A model generated the notes under the pieces. The model was not told the origin of the DNA. It worked only from the letters and a program-made list of their open reading frames with translations, and ran no database searches. Below, in pieces: positions 9,766 to 23,800 of a stretch of DNA of 64,000 bases (positions are counted from its first letter, which is position 1; every line of letters begins with the position of its first letter). The position numbers and the translations under genes were made by a program. This DNA comes from Phallusia mammillata (lineage: Eukaryota > Chordata > Ascidiacea > Phlebobranchia > Ascidiidae), in NCBI GenBank assembly GCA_003260075.1, contig QLIY01000075.1, positions 1-64,000 on the forward strand, read 5' to 3'.

Positions 9766-12700
9766 CTGTACAAAATATATATGTTTTAAAATTTGCACTT
9801 CGTAAACAACTTGTCTCTTAAACACTAAAAATCTTCAATTGCGTAAAAGTGGTTGGCATTGGTATACTTTGCAAACCACAATGGGCCTTTTCTTCCCAAA
9901 AAAATCTCAATAACCTTTTGTTTACAATCAAAATTCGCCATTATCAGCAAAAAAACTAGCACCTTACCGTAAAATGAATGCAAAGTCTTGTTAATTGAAC
10001 ATTGTTGGTATCTTGTAGCTTCAATTCAGCAGCATTCAATTATCAGCATGTTCTGTAAGGATTTAAGTAACTGCAAATTAGCAACTAGGTTCAATTCTGT
10101 AAGGATTTAAGTAACTGCAAATTAGCAACTAGGTTTCCTATTCCTCCCTGCTAGGTGACAAACATTCGACAGCGCTTGCTTAACTTGAAATGCAAGAGCA
10201 ATTTTATCAGCGAAAAGCGCCGATTGCGTGAAAATTGCGCCGTTTGAAAATCGACTGCGCAAAGTGGCATTGTTATGTAACAGGGCAACTGTAGAACTTT
10301 ACTATTGTTAAATACTTTGAACTAACGAATCTTTGCAAAAACAACATATAAACACTGCAATGCATTAGATTAAGCGATGAAAGCTAATTTACATTCTTTT
10401 AGGGACAATGCAAAAATTGTTACGTTTTAATTGTCGTTTAAATGCTGTAAAACACCAACAGACTGGGTTTGAAAATAAAACTAGGGTAGCGAAACAATAT
10501 CTACAATTTAACTTTAGTTAATTTGAAAGTAATCACAAGTTTGCTATTTATTAAACAAGCGTGGTAATATTTGTAATTTTTATTCAAAAAACATGAACAA
10601 AAACCTGCGCAATCGTGCATTTTTTAACTTTCGCCTTTATACATACATTTGCAATTTATAGTTTGTATTTACATTGCGTTCTTGCTTAGCAGAGAGAAAT
10701 AAAAGTTAACGTCAATTTTAAATCGGTTTAATCTTGGTACAACATATAAAAGTCACAAAAAAGCCCCCTCACCTCATGAGTTTTCTTACACAAAACCGGT
10801 CGCGGTGTTTACGCCTACCGAGTAAGGACAATCTGATCGCATCTGGCACTTAGTCACATGGCCACGCACAAGGGCGTATTTCATAGAAATCATGCACAAA
10901 AAACTTGTTGGTTATTAACTAGTGACGTATCGAGTCGGCTATATTTCGGTTCGGCCAAAACTAAATATTCGGCATTTTTGCCGAATAAGTTCGGCTGAAT
11001 CAACCGAATTATTTATGACATTACGCAAAGTCGTACGCTATACGCGTTTGACATGAAAACGTACTATCTATACAAAGGCCTATATATCTATATCAGGCGA
11101 ACAATGCTAAATAGTTTTGTTTTGTCCTTAAGTTGTGTGGGGTTTAACACTGCGCGATTTAGTTATGGTGTAGTTTGCAAGATTTCGTGGTACCTTACCA
11201 AGCAGAAAATACACGTTCTGTGTTTGTGTTGGTAAAAGATTCGGTTTCGGCCAAAATGCAACATATTTTTGGGCCGATACCGAATCTTTGCCAAAAAGTC
11301 CGATTCGGCCGAAAAAAATGCAACAAATCGAATACTCTGTATATCTGTATTATAAACGTTTCGAAATTCTTCACAATGCCGCATAGGCTCCAATGACAAC
11401 TGAGCTTAAACATTAAAACCAGTTTTACGTAAGTTTTCGGTTAAAATATGCCGTTTTGCCAATGTTTTGGCATTTATTGTATGAAATTTTTACTCAAATT
11501 TTCACTTTTGCTAATCTGATCAATCAACTAATTGTTGAATTTAGAAATCAAGAGTCACGTAGTCAGAAAAAATATGTGTTTTGTTCATCTTCCATATGAC
11601 AAACGTTGTTTTGGATCATAAACAAGTTTACCCGCATAAACAGCACACGGTTTAGTTGAAAAACATACATCAAAATAGATGTTTTAGGTTCGGCCTGATT
11701 GGACCGATATTACTCGTTTTCTGTCAGAACTTTTTAAGGCGGGTTTAGGTCCATCACCGGTAAACTTGGTTATTATTTGAATAAAACCTGCTTTTTTATT
11801 TACAATTGAACTAACACATAAAACGCTGTACGGTTATTGTTGTACAATATTATGTCTTATTTTAGCTTTTGGTTTCATGTCGTTTCGTGATAGTGGATTA
11901 GTTACTTTATTGTATAACAGCTTTGGCAATCAAGTCTCGCAGTTTGCCAATTGTTGTGTTCAAAGAAGTTTTAACAAAGCGTATTTGCCGAAACGCCTTA
12001 AACTTGGGCAAACCGCAGGGCAAAAAGCTGTATTTAGCCTATGCTTGTTTCGATAGGTATGGGGGGGGGGATTTGCCGAAACGCCTTAAACTTAAACAAT
12101 TTTTACCCCGCAGGGCAAAAAGCTGTATTTAGCCTATGCTTGTTTCGATAGGTATACCCAACAAACAACAAAGTATAACTTATAACGTTGTGTATTTTGT
12201 GCATTACGAGTCACTTTAACGACTTTTATCGCAATACTCAATTTGTGTATGTATACAATAAAAACATTTGTGTTCACATAAACTCGGGTCAAAGTCTAAC
12301 ACAAAATGGTAAATGCATAAAACACAAAACGCATAGGATCATTGTTGCAAACCTTCTCAACATTTTTTCACGGGGTTCGAACCCAGGCGGCTCCCGAGGA
12401 CGAATCCCGATTATAGTTTTATTATGTTTGTACTTCGGCCAAGTTTCTACCCACGTTTTCAACATTTGCAACCAACAAAATAGAGAGCGCTAGAGGATAA
12501 ATACGCAACTTGAAATGCTGCAATAAATTTGACAGTAGAAACAGAATACAGCAAAAAGAAAAATTGAACTTGTTGTATTGCTGACGTTTCGCCCACCAGA
12601 ACTATATATGGCTTCTTCATAACAACGGACATTTTGAAATCACATGACTCAAGCAACGGTTGATTAGTTCCAGTAATGTAAAATAACGTCAGGTCTCCTA

Positions 12701-13877
12701 ATTCCCAACATACGGAACGACAAAAAGCGGCAACACAACATCGAAACCAAAGCTTTCACACGTTATTGCCACCTCTGGACGCTGTATAATCTAAGTTGGA
12801 TACGAAATTTGTTATACAATACATTATCATGCTACTTTTGACGGCAAAAACACTTCATTTTTTTAAAGAACGCGGACAGTGGGGTAAGGGGGTTTAAGAA
12901 GCCCCAAACTATACTTTAACAAACGTTGTAGAATTTAGAGGCAAACAATATAAAAAATATGCAACATATTGGATGATAAACGTATTGAGTATCGCTAGTC
13001 AGAACGAATGTACCATCAAACCTGGTTTTTGTCTCGTATCAGGTATTAAGAATTGCTTACAGGATACTTGGGGTTTACAAAAGTTGTATATGATAGTCAG
13101 CAGTGTATAATTAAAGGCAGCGAAAACAGATTGCTGTTAATGACGTGCATGCACATGGGTACTGGAAGCAATGTGTTGTCAAAAAAGCTTCTGTAAACCT
13201 TGGTAATCAGGACCCGTTTGGCCCCCCAAAAATGTCCGGAATGTCGATATTTTCAAGCCTTACGTTATATAGATAGTGGTTTATCGGTATAAATCACTTT
13301 AATTGGATTCAGTAACTATGCTATACAAATTTATAAACACTGAAAAACGATGCAGTGTAACAAGTAGCAAACAGTAAGCAGTTGTTATAAACCACCGTGT
13401 AACTTCAACGTGGTTTGATGTACAAAATTGACATTGTAACGTAAAAAGTCCAGATTAGCATGTGTAGAAAGAGAAGTTTTTGTTTGCGGGATTAACCAAA
13501 GCGTTTTGTCAAGAAAGATATCAAAAATCATTTGTACCTCAAGCTTTGTCCGAATTAGGCGAAGATCCGAATTAACCGAATCCGGTTTAACCAAGGTTTA
13601 CAATACTCTTAAGTCTAACACGGTAATTCTTAACAGTTTGATTGTCGCTACCCCTTTTAACAAATGAATGAATTTTATATGCCTTCCACGACGTCATAGA
13701 ATGATGGCTTTACGTAGCTACAAAATGATAAACTTGAAGTTTAATAATCAACAGGTTGAGAACCACTGCTCTGAAAGGATAAAGGATTTTCCACACCCTA
13801 ACATTAAAAGAAATGTATATAGGTGCACAAACTTGCTAAAAAATGTTGCAAAATACACTTCTTGCATATAAAGCCAT
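9766..13877. other. Gene-poor, AT-rich intergenic stretch
   Basis: Holds the 44-bp tandem repeat, CGAA/TTCGG-rich palindromic sequence related to the 52.9-kb MITE (10930-11010 and 11225-11330), and an allelic repeat around the ten-G run 12061-12070 (copies 11980-12060 and 12071-12155). Near 12570-12625 is a GACGTTTCGCC...GGCTTCTTCA sequence of the type found near the 3' ends of some retroelements. A hAT-type end lies at about 13752-13768. No exon with both splice sites was convincing. Confidence 0.4.
10051..10138. repeat. Tandem duplication, 44 bp x 2
   Basis: TTCTGTAAGGATTTAAGTAA and the following 24 bases occur twice in direct succession (10051-10094, 10095-10138) with differences only at the last few positions. 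No G run or N separates the copies, so this is a genuine short tandem duplication or a polymorphic insertion. Confidence 0.85.
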
Positions 13878-13888
13878 GGGGGGGGGGG

Positions 13889-14815
13889 TACACATTGGAC
13901 AATTTTGAGACTGCGCAGAGCTTTGAAGAGTCTGAACACAAGAATGACAGCAACACAGATGACCACACGGTACAAAAACGACATTTGCTTCTCGGTCTAA
14001 ACAGACTTTGCATTGACGTTCGTCTCTCAATTCCTTAACTTCGTCCTCCAAAGCTGAAACTTTATCTTAAAAAATACACGAAACTTTTCACTTCAAACAG
14101 TATTGGGTTTACCAGTCCTTTAGGAACGGTCAAAAAAATCTCCCAAGAAAAAGTGAACTATATGATATAGTACGATGGTAAAACTAATCTAATAAATCGG
14201 CCAACACGAAAATGCTGTTTTCGGCATCTGATGCCAATAATCGGTTTCGTTACTCTTTTTTAACTGCAAAACTGACATGTCTGTGATTTTTCTAGTTGGA
14301 AAATATATGTTTGTAGAGCAAAACTCTGGGTTCTGATGTTTTATAATGACCTGTAGGTGTGCTGTCTGGAGTTCCAATGTTATTACTGACAAGCTCATCC
14401 AGTATGTCATCAAGCGTTAGTCCTCCACCTTGACGAATTCTTCTGTTGAAAAACAATGTAAAATTGTATAAGACTACTATTTAATTATCTTAGTTGGGGG
14501 GGGGGCCATCCAGTATGTCATCAAGCGTTAGTGTTCCACCTTAACGAATTCTTCTGTTGAAAAACTATGTAAAATTGTATAAGACTACTATTTAATTATC
14601 TTAGTTATGAAAAATTATGTGGAAATTGGTGATCACAACTCAAACTGTGTATGCAGAAAATATTATCATTTTCCCACCAAAAAAACATATTTTTTCAAAA
14701 GTAATGAAATTCACTGAGCATTTTACCTTTCAACAGCTTGGTATATTGCATGTTTCTGAAAACCAAGCGTAGTTAACTGTCTTGCGATTGATGAATTCAT
14801 GAATTTCAGACTTTT
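13889..14815 (-). other. IAP UBA exons and truncated C3HC4 RING exon
   Basis: The UBA spans 14815-14727 ([20 protein letters not shown]) and 14442-14351 ([18 protein letters not shown]). The RING exon 14053-13889 reads ERQCKVC-x11-CGHL-x2-CCHSC-x12-CPMC, a complete set of eight zinc ligands, then runs into the ten-G join. The residues after CPMC that normally include an arginine and the hydrophobic C-terminal tail needed for RING dimerisation are therefore absent from this sequence, not necessarily from the gene. Confidence 0.85.
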
Positions 14816-17800
14816 CTGTAAAAATGTTCACCAATACATAATCAATAAAATAGAACATTGTTGTAACCTAGAAGTTAACAACACAATTCTAGTTTTGCTG
14901 GTGTTTCAGTAACCCACACCATGCATGCTTTGTTAAACTGTTAATAAACTGGGCCAAGTATTGCAAAAACACTCTTTGAAAAGAGGATGAACCATTAACA
15001 AAACAAAATGTAAAAATATTTTGTCTGTACTTGCAATATTGTAGCACGATTGCATCCTTTGTTTCGGTTGTTGGAAGATTGACGAGTAATATCTGGTCGA
15101 GCCAAAAACGGAAACATGGACAACAGCCCTTGGGACAATTCAAGGCCCTTTCGTTGAAGAACAAATTCACAGCTGGAAAGCAAAATGATTTGTTTTGTAT
15201 TTTTACATAGCTTTTCTGGGTGCCCTGAAATGAACCAACCAAAGTTTCATGTCACTCCACATTTATACTTCACAAGAAATTACCTTGGATAATACTTTGC
15301 ATGTTCTGTCCAAGGGTCATCTTGACTTTCCCAATTTTGTAAACTGCCATTGCAGTACCAACACTTTACCCTGTCTCTATTACCTGTTTTTAAACAAAAC
15401 AAAATTGTCTTATTTTTTTATCCGTTTCTTTGTGCATTTGGTTTTGCATTCAGAATTAAATGTGCTTAACTATACCTGGTAAACACAGTTTGAAAGGTGG
15501 ATAAGGTCAAAATTACGTTTATTGCAATGTTCTTTAAACATTTGGCCAATTTTGAAACACTATACATGAATCTGTTTGTAAGTTTGATGAGGACAATAAT
15601 GGCCCAAATAGACTTGTTTCACACCCTTCATCAAATCTTTTAAGTGTATTTTCAACTGTTGTATTCTCATTGCATTTGAACAACTGTTTTCTTTTAGAAA
15701 AGCATTTGAAAACTATAAAAGCTGCAAATCTTTGTTAAAAATTAAAAACTTTTTCAAACGAACCCAAAAAATAGAACCCAGCTGCAGCCATTTGCCGAGG
15801 AGTTGCATTAATACGATGTGCGGGCCAGAGATGATTGAAAGTCTCAAACCGAGTGTCTTCATTTCTCATATGTGGATTAATTGGGTCTTGACATGGAAAC
15901 ATGTTGCGGAGATTTCTCTTATACATGAAAATGAAGTAAAATATCTAAGATATATGCTCAATAAAGGCAAATACTTACCGCTTCATCCCCAGAAGGATCA
16001 GGTGGTTGATGAAATGCAGTTTGTTGACTTGAAACACCCTGTTCATCTGGTAACAATGGCACGTTTCTTGCCTCTGTACCCTGACACATTCTGCAGAAAG
16101 TTGACAAAAATCATACGCATTTCATTTATATACTTTATTATGAATGAAACTTACTTGCAGTGTGGAAAGTGTCTACGATGTTCAGTTTGCACGTTATCTC
16201 CCTGATGCCAGTTTCTCAAAACTCCATTACATGAAAAGCACTTTACACGATCAAGATTGCCAAGATAAAAAAACCCCGACTTTGCCAAAGCAGCTGGGTG
16301 ACTTGTCTGTTCCCAGCCCAAAAAAGTTTGCCTTTAAAATTTTAACATTTTTGTTTAAAAGCCCATTTTGCTGTTGCTAATGAACAGTTTTTACACCCCC
16401 TATATATATTTTCCCTGTTCAAAACTCACAGTTAAATTACTGCAATCTGTTAAAAAAGTAATTCCTATTTTTAATTTGCCCAGATGTTTCTGTACCAAAG
16501 AATGCAATTGAAAAAAAAAATGATCAGGCATATATTAAGAAAACCGATTTTCCATTCGTTGGAATAGCCACAGGTCGGTATGGAAAACTCATCAACACAA
16601 CGAAAACGATGACAAAACGGCTTTGGCGCACCACTACGCTATTGCACACAGCGACATATTTGAAGAACATTTAGACATCGCTCTATGTTTTTTTGTGCAG
16701 TTCGTACAAAAACCACCGGTTCATTTATTAGACATTTACGAGGACAAATGGCTAAACAAAAGTGGTGCAGGCATAAACATCCAAAAAATGGTTCTTCCTA
16801 GAGTAAAATAACTTCCTTTGCCTTTCCCTCCAGCTTGTTTGTGTTTACTTTTTTACCTCGCCTTATCTCGTCAACCAACATGTTTTTTCTGCCTGTGGAT
16901 TTTTTATCGGTAGATAAAATACAATTTGCCTTGTTCCCTTCCTCCGGCCGCGCACCTGCAATATATTTTTTTCTTTTTCTTGTCTCTTCGCTTGTTTGAT
17001 GCGGTAGTGGTTCACTCGTTGCGTTGGTTGACGCTGCAGCTTGAGTAACGTTTTTTAACATTCTATTTTACACTTTTATTAGTAGATTTTTATGCATACT
17101 GTTTTCATTTATTTTTATGAATCTTTCTGCTTGTTCATAGATACTGACGATGCTGTATTAGCGAAATAGATATATCTTTAAAACCAAAGGGTGAACGACA
17201 AAGTGGTTTTTCTGAACTTGCATATATTAAGATTCATAAACACACTCTAACATGTTTTAAATTAGTTTTGGTCCATTTTTGCATTTGCTTATCTTTTTTA
17301 TGTAATCTGCATTTTCCAAAGCAGCTAAAGAACGGCTAAATATTTTAGATATAATTTAAAAATTTGGCAAATTAAAAAGAGAGAAATAAAGCTCCAAGGT
17401 TTATTACCTTTGAAATTTTAAAAAATTTTGAAGAATTTTAAAACTGAAAGCACAAAATACTGAACACCTTAACATTTACATTTCATTTTTTCAGAAAAAA
17501 ATCTAATACGTGTCCTAAAAAACATCATTTTTACTTACAGACGATCAGTTTCATTGGCAAGATTAAGACTGGCTAAAAACTCTTGACGTGATCCACTCTG
17601 AACAATTGGGTAGTTGATCATCTGTTCAATTATAAACAATCATTTTATATCATTTTAGTTTAAAAAATAAATTCTTCCAATTAATTCTACAACAGTGGTT
17701 CCCAACCATTGTGTCCTTCACATCCAAAATATTGTAATTTATCCCAATAAAAGAGAACTTTGTTTTTTGGTTGAGGTAGCTTTAAGTATTGTGGCTTAAA

Positions 17801-20800
17801 AAAATACAAGCTTGAAGAACACGTATAACTACGCGCCCATTTGGCCCGCGCAGCCCACACTTAGCGGTTGTTTCGGTCACTAAGNAATTTGTTAGGTCTG
17901 TCGCCAAGCATTTACCTACTTCTGACGCTTTGGTAATTAACGCTAAATTTTTAATTATTGCCATTTTATTACCCAACCCTCACAGCCCTAACCATCAACA
18001 TTTTTGCAAGCGGTGTGGGTAATCTGCTTCATGGCTGAGAGAGCTAAGCGAGTGCTAATTGGGCATGTATTTTAGATGGCCCCAGGAAAAACATGGATTT
18101 GGTATTGAAAAAAACAGATACATTGGTAAATTTACAGACAAAAACACATTCAGAATAATAACAACAAAAATAAACAAAAAACAAACCTGTGTTAATGGCC
18201 TTGGAGTGTTGCTATTGGTCTGCATGACTGGACGTCGTAGGTTAGGAAACTGGGCTACAATTCTGTGGACAAAGTTTGGCCCTTTGTGCCGAAGCAAAAA
18301 TTCACATCTGAAATTTCAAAACAAGAAACTACTGATCATTTTTTTAAATTTTACTATGTTAATTCTATAGGAAGGATCTACAACTTTCAGGGAAACCAAC
18401 ATTAAAATTGTAACAACATAACAAAGGTTTTAATAAAGTTATGCATAATTGTTTTTAAATACTTTTTCAAAGGTTGCAAATTTGGATTTAAAAAACATTT
18501 TTTAAGCTTTTAGTAAGAGGCATTGACATATAATTAGAAGGTGAATTCCTAACACCCTTATTTTAACAGGGTTTCCATCTTTAAAATATTCGTTCTTATC
18601 ACCATTACTTTCTTTGTAATCTTGGTGTATTGGTAAAACCACTTCTTTACAAACCAAAAATACTAAATGACTTACGATGGGTACCACTTTGCATGTTCTG
18701 CCCAAGGTTCTTGATCCGGCTCCCAATTGCGCAGTCCACCATTGCAATACCAGCATTTCACTTGATCCCTTGAGCCTGTTTATTATAAAAAACAATTAAA
18801 CAACAATAATAAAGTTTGCACACTTAATTTACCCTGTTCATAGTTAACAAGGTTTAAGTCTAAACTACATATTTCATCTATGACAAGGGCGTATCTAAAA
18901 GTTTTTAAAGGGTGAGAGGTCCAACATTTTAATTTGGGAATTTCCCTAATGGGGGGGGGGATCATCTATGACAGGGGCGTATCTAAAAAATTTTAAAGGG
19001 TGAGAGGTCCAACATTTTAATTTGGGAATTTCCCTAATGACGGTTTATGACACCATTAGATCTGCTTTGGAAAATTTCCCACACAAATGCGCTAGACCGC
19101 ATGTGAATACTTAATTCACCTGTCAAACTGCCACTAGTTGTTCCACTGCCTATTTTGTTTTCTAGTTAAAAACAATATGTTATGCGACCAAGCCCTTTGT
19201 CCAGAATCGCAAGCAGGGCAAAATCTGAAAGTGCAAGAACGAAACCCATTCCAACTTTAAACTTTAGCACTTTCTCCAGTTCGGAGGCGCTGATGCGAGG
19301 GCACTGACTTTGAACGTTATTCAGAGAAGGGTCAGATGAATATATTCATTCTAGGATCAGACCTGAAGCTACGATGCAGACCAGCAATTACGGCAAACTT
19401 ATCAATAAATCATGGGATGCCAGGCCTAAAGACATTATACCAAATTAGCCGGTCTTCCAAGATTTGGTATAAATCTTGTGCTTTTCAGTGTATATGGGCT
19501 GCAAAGGTAACCATTTGGATGATTTGGCCCAGGACTGGAAAAGGACTGGAAAAGCTAAAACCAAATATTTTGGAGTTTAAGAGGTAAAACAATAGGTGAA
19601 TCAAATTAAAAGTTACAAAATTGGGGGGGGGGTTAAAGACATTATGCCAAATTAGCCGGTCTTCCAAGATTTGGTATAAATCTTGTGCTTTTCAGTGTAT
19701 ATGGGCTGTAAAGGTAACCATTTGGATGATTTGGCCCATTGAGCCAAAATTTAAAATAATAAACAATTAACCCACTACAAACAATTGCTTAAAATTCCAG
19801 CCCATTAGGGAGTGCATTTCTGGCCTTGAGGACTGGAAAAGCTAAAACCAAATATTTTGGGGTTTAAGAGGTAAAACAATAGGTGAATCAAATTAAAAGT
19901 TACAAAATTCTTTAGAATACCTTACATTGCACCAAACAACAAAGCATGAAACTCCTAGCTAATGTACTTAAGTCAGTACAGCCGTTTAAGAAAAATATGT
20001 TTTGGGGGCCTGTGGGTGAACCGCTGGGTCATTTGGGGTCAAACCTCAGGAGGATCAAATTTGGATCAGTAACTAATATCAGTGTAAATTTGAATAAATT
20101 CGAAGCAATCCTTGACCAAATGCGTATAACAAACCAGCATTACACAAAAAAAGAAGCAAAAATATGGACAAAAACGATATGTGTCCCCTTCAGGGAAGGG
20201 GTCTATAATTAAAATCATGGAAAAAAACTAAAAAATCTTTAATGTTAGGTAAAATCACCAACCTAAATAGAAAAATCCGGCTTTTGCCAGTTCTGAAGAA
20301 GTTGCATCAACTTGTGCATCACCCCATTCTTGGTTGAAAGTTTGAAGTCGGTTGGTTTCGTTTCTCATGTGAGGATTAGCTGGCTCTTGACATGGAAATG
20401 ATTCCCGAAGAACTTCCTGCACATATTTTGAGGCGGAGATATTAAAACTATGCATCTCAACTCAACTAAAATATACATGGATTTTTTGGTCATTGGATGT
20501 ATAATATCATTGTGTTCACAAATGTATCCTTTACTTGGTGCAATCACTTTTTTATTAGTAGGCAGATGGTGAACTTTGATTGGACCCAGATGGTGGACAA
20601 ATCAAACTCCAAAAAGTAACCCTGTTTTCCCAATCTTTAACTGATTTAAATCTTATTTTTTTGGAAACCTGTATTGGATTATAAATGCTGAAAAGCACTT
20701 CACTGTTGGGTACCTAGTCATGGACATTCGAATTTGATTTTAAAAATGAGTTGGGGGGGGGGCAACCCAGTTTTCCCAATCTTTAACTGATTTAAATCTT

Positions 20801-23800
20801 ATTTTTTTGGAAACATGTATTGGATTATAAATGCTGAAAAGCACTTCACCGTTGGGTACCTAGTCATGGACATTCGAATTTGATTTTAAAAATGAGTTTG
20901 TTACTTACAGCTTCATCCTCAGATAGATCAGGTGGACCCTCAGTGTGTTGACTCAAAACTGTAGCCTGTTCATCTGTTGCCAGTGGTACATTTCTCATCT
21001 CACTACCCTTGGACATTCTGCAAAAACAAACATATAATTGTAGAACATAAATACATTTTTTACATCACAGTGTGGCAATATCCTTTAACCCAGTGGTGTA
21101 GCCTCACCAGAAACACCCACTAAAAATCAGTGAGTCTAATGGGCAGAATTGTGTGTGTGCTGCAAATATCTTTATTCCCTAACACTCTTTTCCATATTGA
21201 GGTTTGTCACCATTATAGTTTGTTGTTTACTCTATTCGATTTGTCCACAAGGCACGAAATATACTTTTTGGGGGCTACATTCCATGAAACATTGAGAACC
21301 ACTGCTTTTACCTAATGGCACCAAGTTGTTTGTAGTTAGGCATTTACCATGTTTGGGTTTATAACTAAATCATACTATATGATGGAAGAAATTAGGGGGG
21401 GGGGAAAATATCCTTTTTGGGGGCTACATTCCATGAAACATTGAGAACCACTGCTTTAACCTAATGGCACCAAGTTGTTTGTAGTTAGGCATTTGCCATG
21501 TTTGGGTTTATAACTAAATCATACTATATGATGGAAGAAATTATTTTAAACTTATAGACAATGACTTACTTGCAGTGTGAAAAGTGTCTGCGATGTTCAG
21601 TTTGTACATTATCTCCCAGTTGCCAGTTTTTTAAAGCTCCACCACAAGAAAAGCACTGTACACGATCAAGGTTGCCAAGATAGAAAAATCCAGACCTTGC
21701 TAAAGCTGTTGGGGAGACTGTTGGAGTTTCAGAAGGCCAATCTTCAAACGTTCGACTATTCAAAATATTAACTTTAGTGCAATAAATCAACAAAAACCAC
21801 AAATGCAACATGCAGATGAAAATGCATATTTCTCTTTTTTAATTTTGACAAACTTTGGTTGAAGGTGTAACATTGCAAAACAATTAACATTGAGGTTTGC
21901 TTACATTCTTTCAGATTCCCTTGTTAAATCTAGATGCTTGAGAAAATTTTCATGTGAAGATGATGGGATATTTGCAAGGGGGGGGGGGGAATGAAGGTGT
22001 AACATTGCAAAACAATTAAGATTGAGGTTTGCTTACATTCTTTCAGATTCCCTTGTTAAATCCAGATGCTTGAGAAAATTTTCATGTGAAGATGATGGGA
22101 TATTTGCAAGGTCAGCAATCTAAATAAATTGGGAGTGAAATCACTTGTTTGCTTAATTCTAAAAAAATTGTAACAAAGATTTGGCAATTAGTTTTGTGAA
22201 TTATTAAATGTCTAAATTAGATTTCAACTATTTGTTGGCTAGAGAGGGGAAAAGCTAAGCATTAAAAAAAAACTAACTACACTTCATCTCTTCAAAACTG
22301 TGGAAAATGTTAAACTTAAAATTACAACACAATAAAAATGTGTAGACATTGTTTTTAATCCGATTTGTGAATCCTAATACAGTACATTGTGTGCAAACAT
22401 TGATACGAACAGGTACCACAAGAGTCACAATATAGATTATCATATAAACAGTTAAGACTGATCGCCAGACTGTTCAGCATAATCTTTGGATCAAGTTAGA
22501 AATCGATCTGGGCCTTTTAAGCTCTATTATAAGGAAGACACATATAGATATAGACCTATTTCTTTAAATCAGGAAATTTAAATAAAAAAAAAACAAGCTG
22601 GTAATTGAAATAAGGATCTGTGATGTGGCTGTTATACCAAAAGGGTTGTGCACCTCTGCCTTATACAAATTGGATTTTAATGTACAATGCTTTTTATTGT
22701 TGCAGTGCCCTTAAAAAGACAAACTTACCTCATTGCCACATGGGTGAACAAAGTGGGCCATCTTTCTAATATTACTGATCTGAAAGCCACATCTAAAAAT
22801 GTAATCCAAGCTTTAAAAATGTTTAGAAAAACTTTGCCTAGCTTTCAATTGGCTATTAACACAATATGCAATCAAGCACAAATTTTTTTATCACTCTGTC
22901 TCCTTTATCACATTGTCAGCAAAGTAATTTGACAAGGTATGAACAAACTTCCATGTGTAAAATAGTGCAAAGAGCAAAGGGGGGGGGGGGAATAAATTGG
23001 GAGTAAAAACACTTTTTTGCTCAATTCTAAATATTTTTTAACAAAGATTTGGCAATTAGTTTAATATTAACACATACAAAAGTTGTGAATTATTAAATGT
23101 CTAAACTAGATTTCAACTATTTGTTGGCTCCATAGGGAAAAGCTAAGCATAAAAAACTAACTACACTTTATCTGTCCAAAACTGTGGGAAATGTTATACC
23201 AAATAAACAATGTTTGCTGAAAAATATTGTGATAACAAAGTTAGTTAAAAATTTATCAACATTGTTTTAATTAAGATAAATTTGTCAATCCCAATATAGT
23301 ATAACAAAGGAAAATAGCTAGCAACAAAATACAATTTACCTTTATGCCTTTTTTAAAAAACAGACCATAAAGCTCCACTATACAAAATTAAGTCATGCAA
23401 AATAGATGTTATTCAAAGTACAGGTACTGGCGGCCATGACATAAAAATTTTTTGCTAAATATTTTGATTTTCAAACTGCCCTAAACAGATTTTGTGGGAC
23501 TGGAAAGAGCACTACCATCCTATAGTAGACATGTGCGTCAGATTTTTGCATGCCTATTGCATGCAAACAATACGAACAGGCACCACAAAAGTCACAATAT
23601 AGATTATCATATAAACAGGTCGCCAGACTGTTTAGCATAATATTTGGATCAAGTTAGAAATCGATCTGGACCATTTTAGCTCTATTAGAAGGAAGACACA
23701 TATAGATATAAACCTATTTCTTTAAATCAGGAAATTTAAAATAAAAACAAGCTGGTAATTGAAATAAGGATCTGCGATGCGGCTGTTATACCAAAAGGGT

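Larger units (their letters stand above)
17539..21755 (-). other. IAP cassette A: BIR1 (one exon) + linker + BIR2 (three exons)
   Basis: BIR1 (21755-21570) reads [18 protein letters not shown], then C-x2-C, NW, GD, H-x6-C with canonical spacing, all in one exon. The linker exon (21017-20909) contains [13 protein letters not shown]2 is split by introns after GFFYL (20416-20263) and after HAKWYPS (18775-18676), and finishes with CEFLLRHKG (18307-18187). Exon 17621-17539 ends NETDR plus two bases, which combine with the first base of 16331 to give the leucine that starts BIR3. This is the cassette duplicated at 15031-16331. Confidence 0.8.

Noticed and set aside
12360-12405. Possible tRNA gene with GGGTTCGAACCC
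   Set aside because: Only a B-box-like palindrome is present; no A box, acceptor stem or anticodon arm can be folded around it.
16623-16811. Plus-strand ORF in an IAP intron, possibly a retroelement endonuclease tail
   Set aside because: The sequence looks protein-like ([12 protein letters not shown]) but is too short and isolated to assign a family; left out of the gene list.
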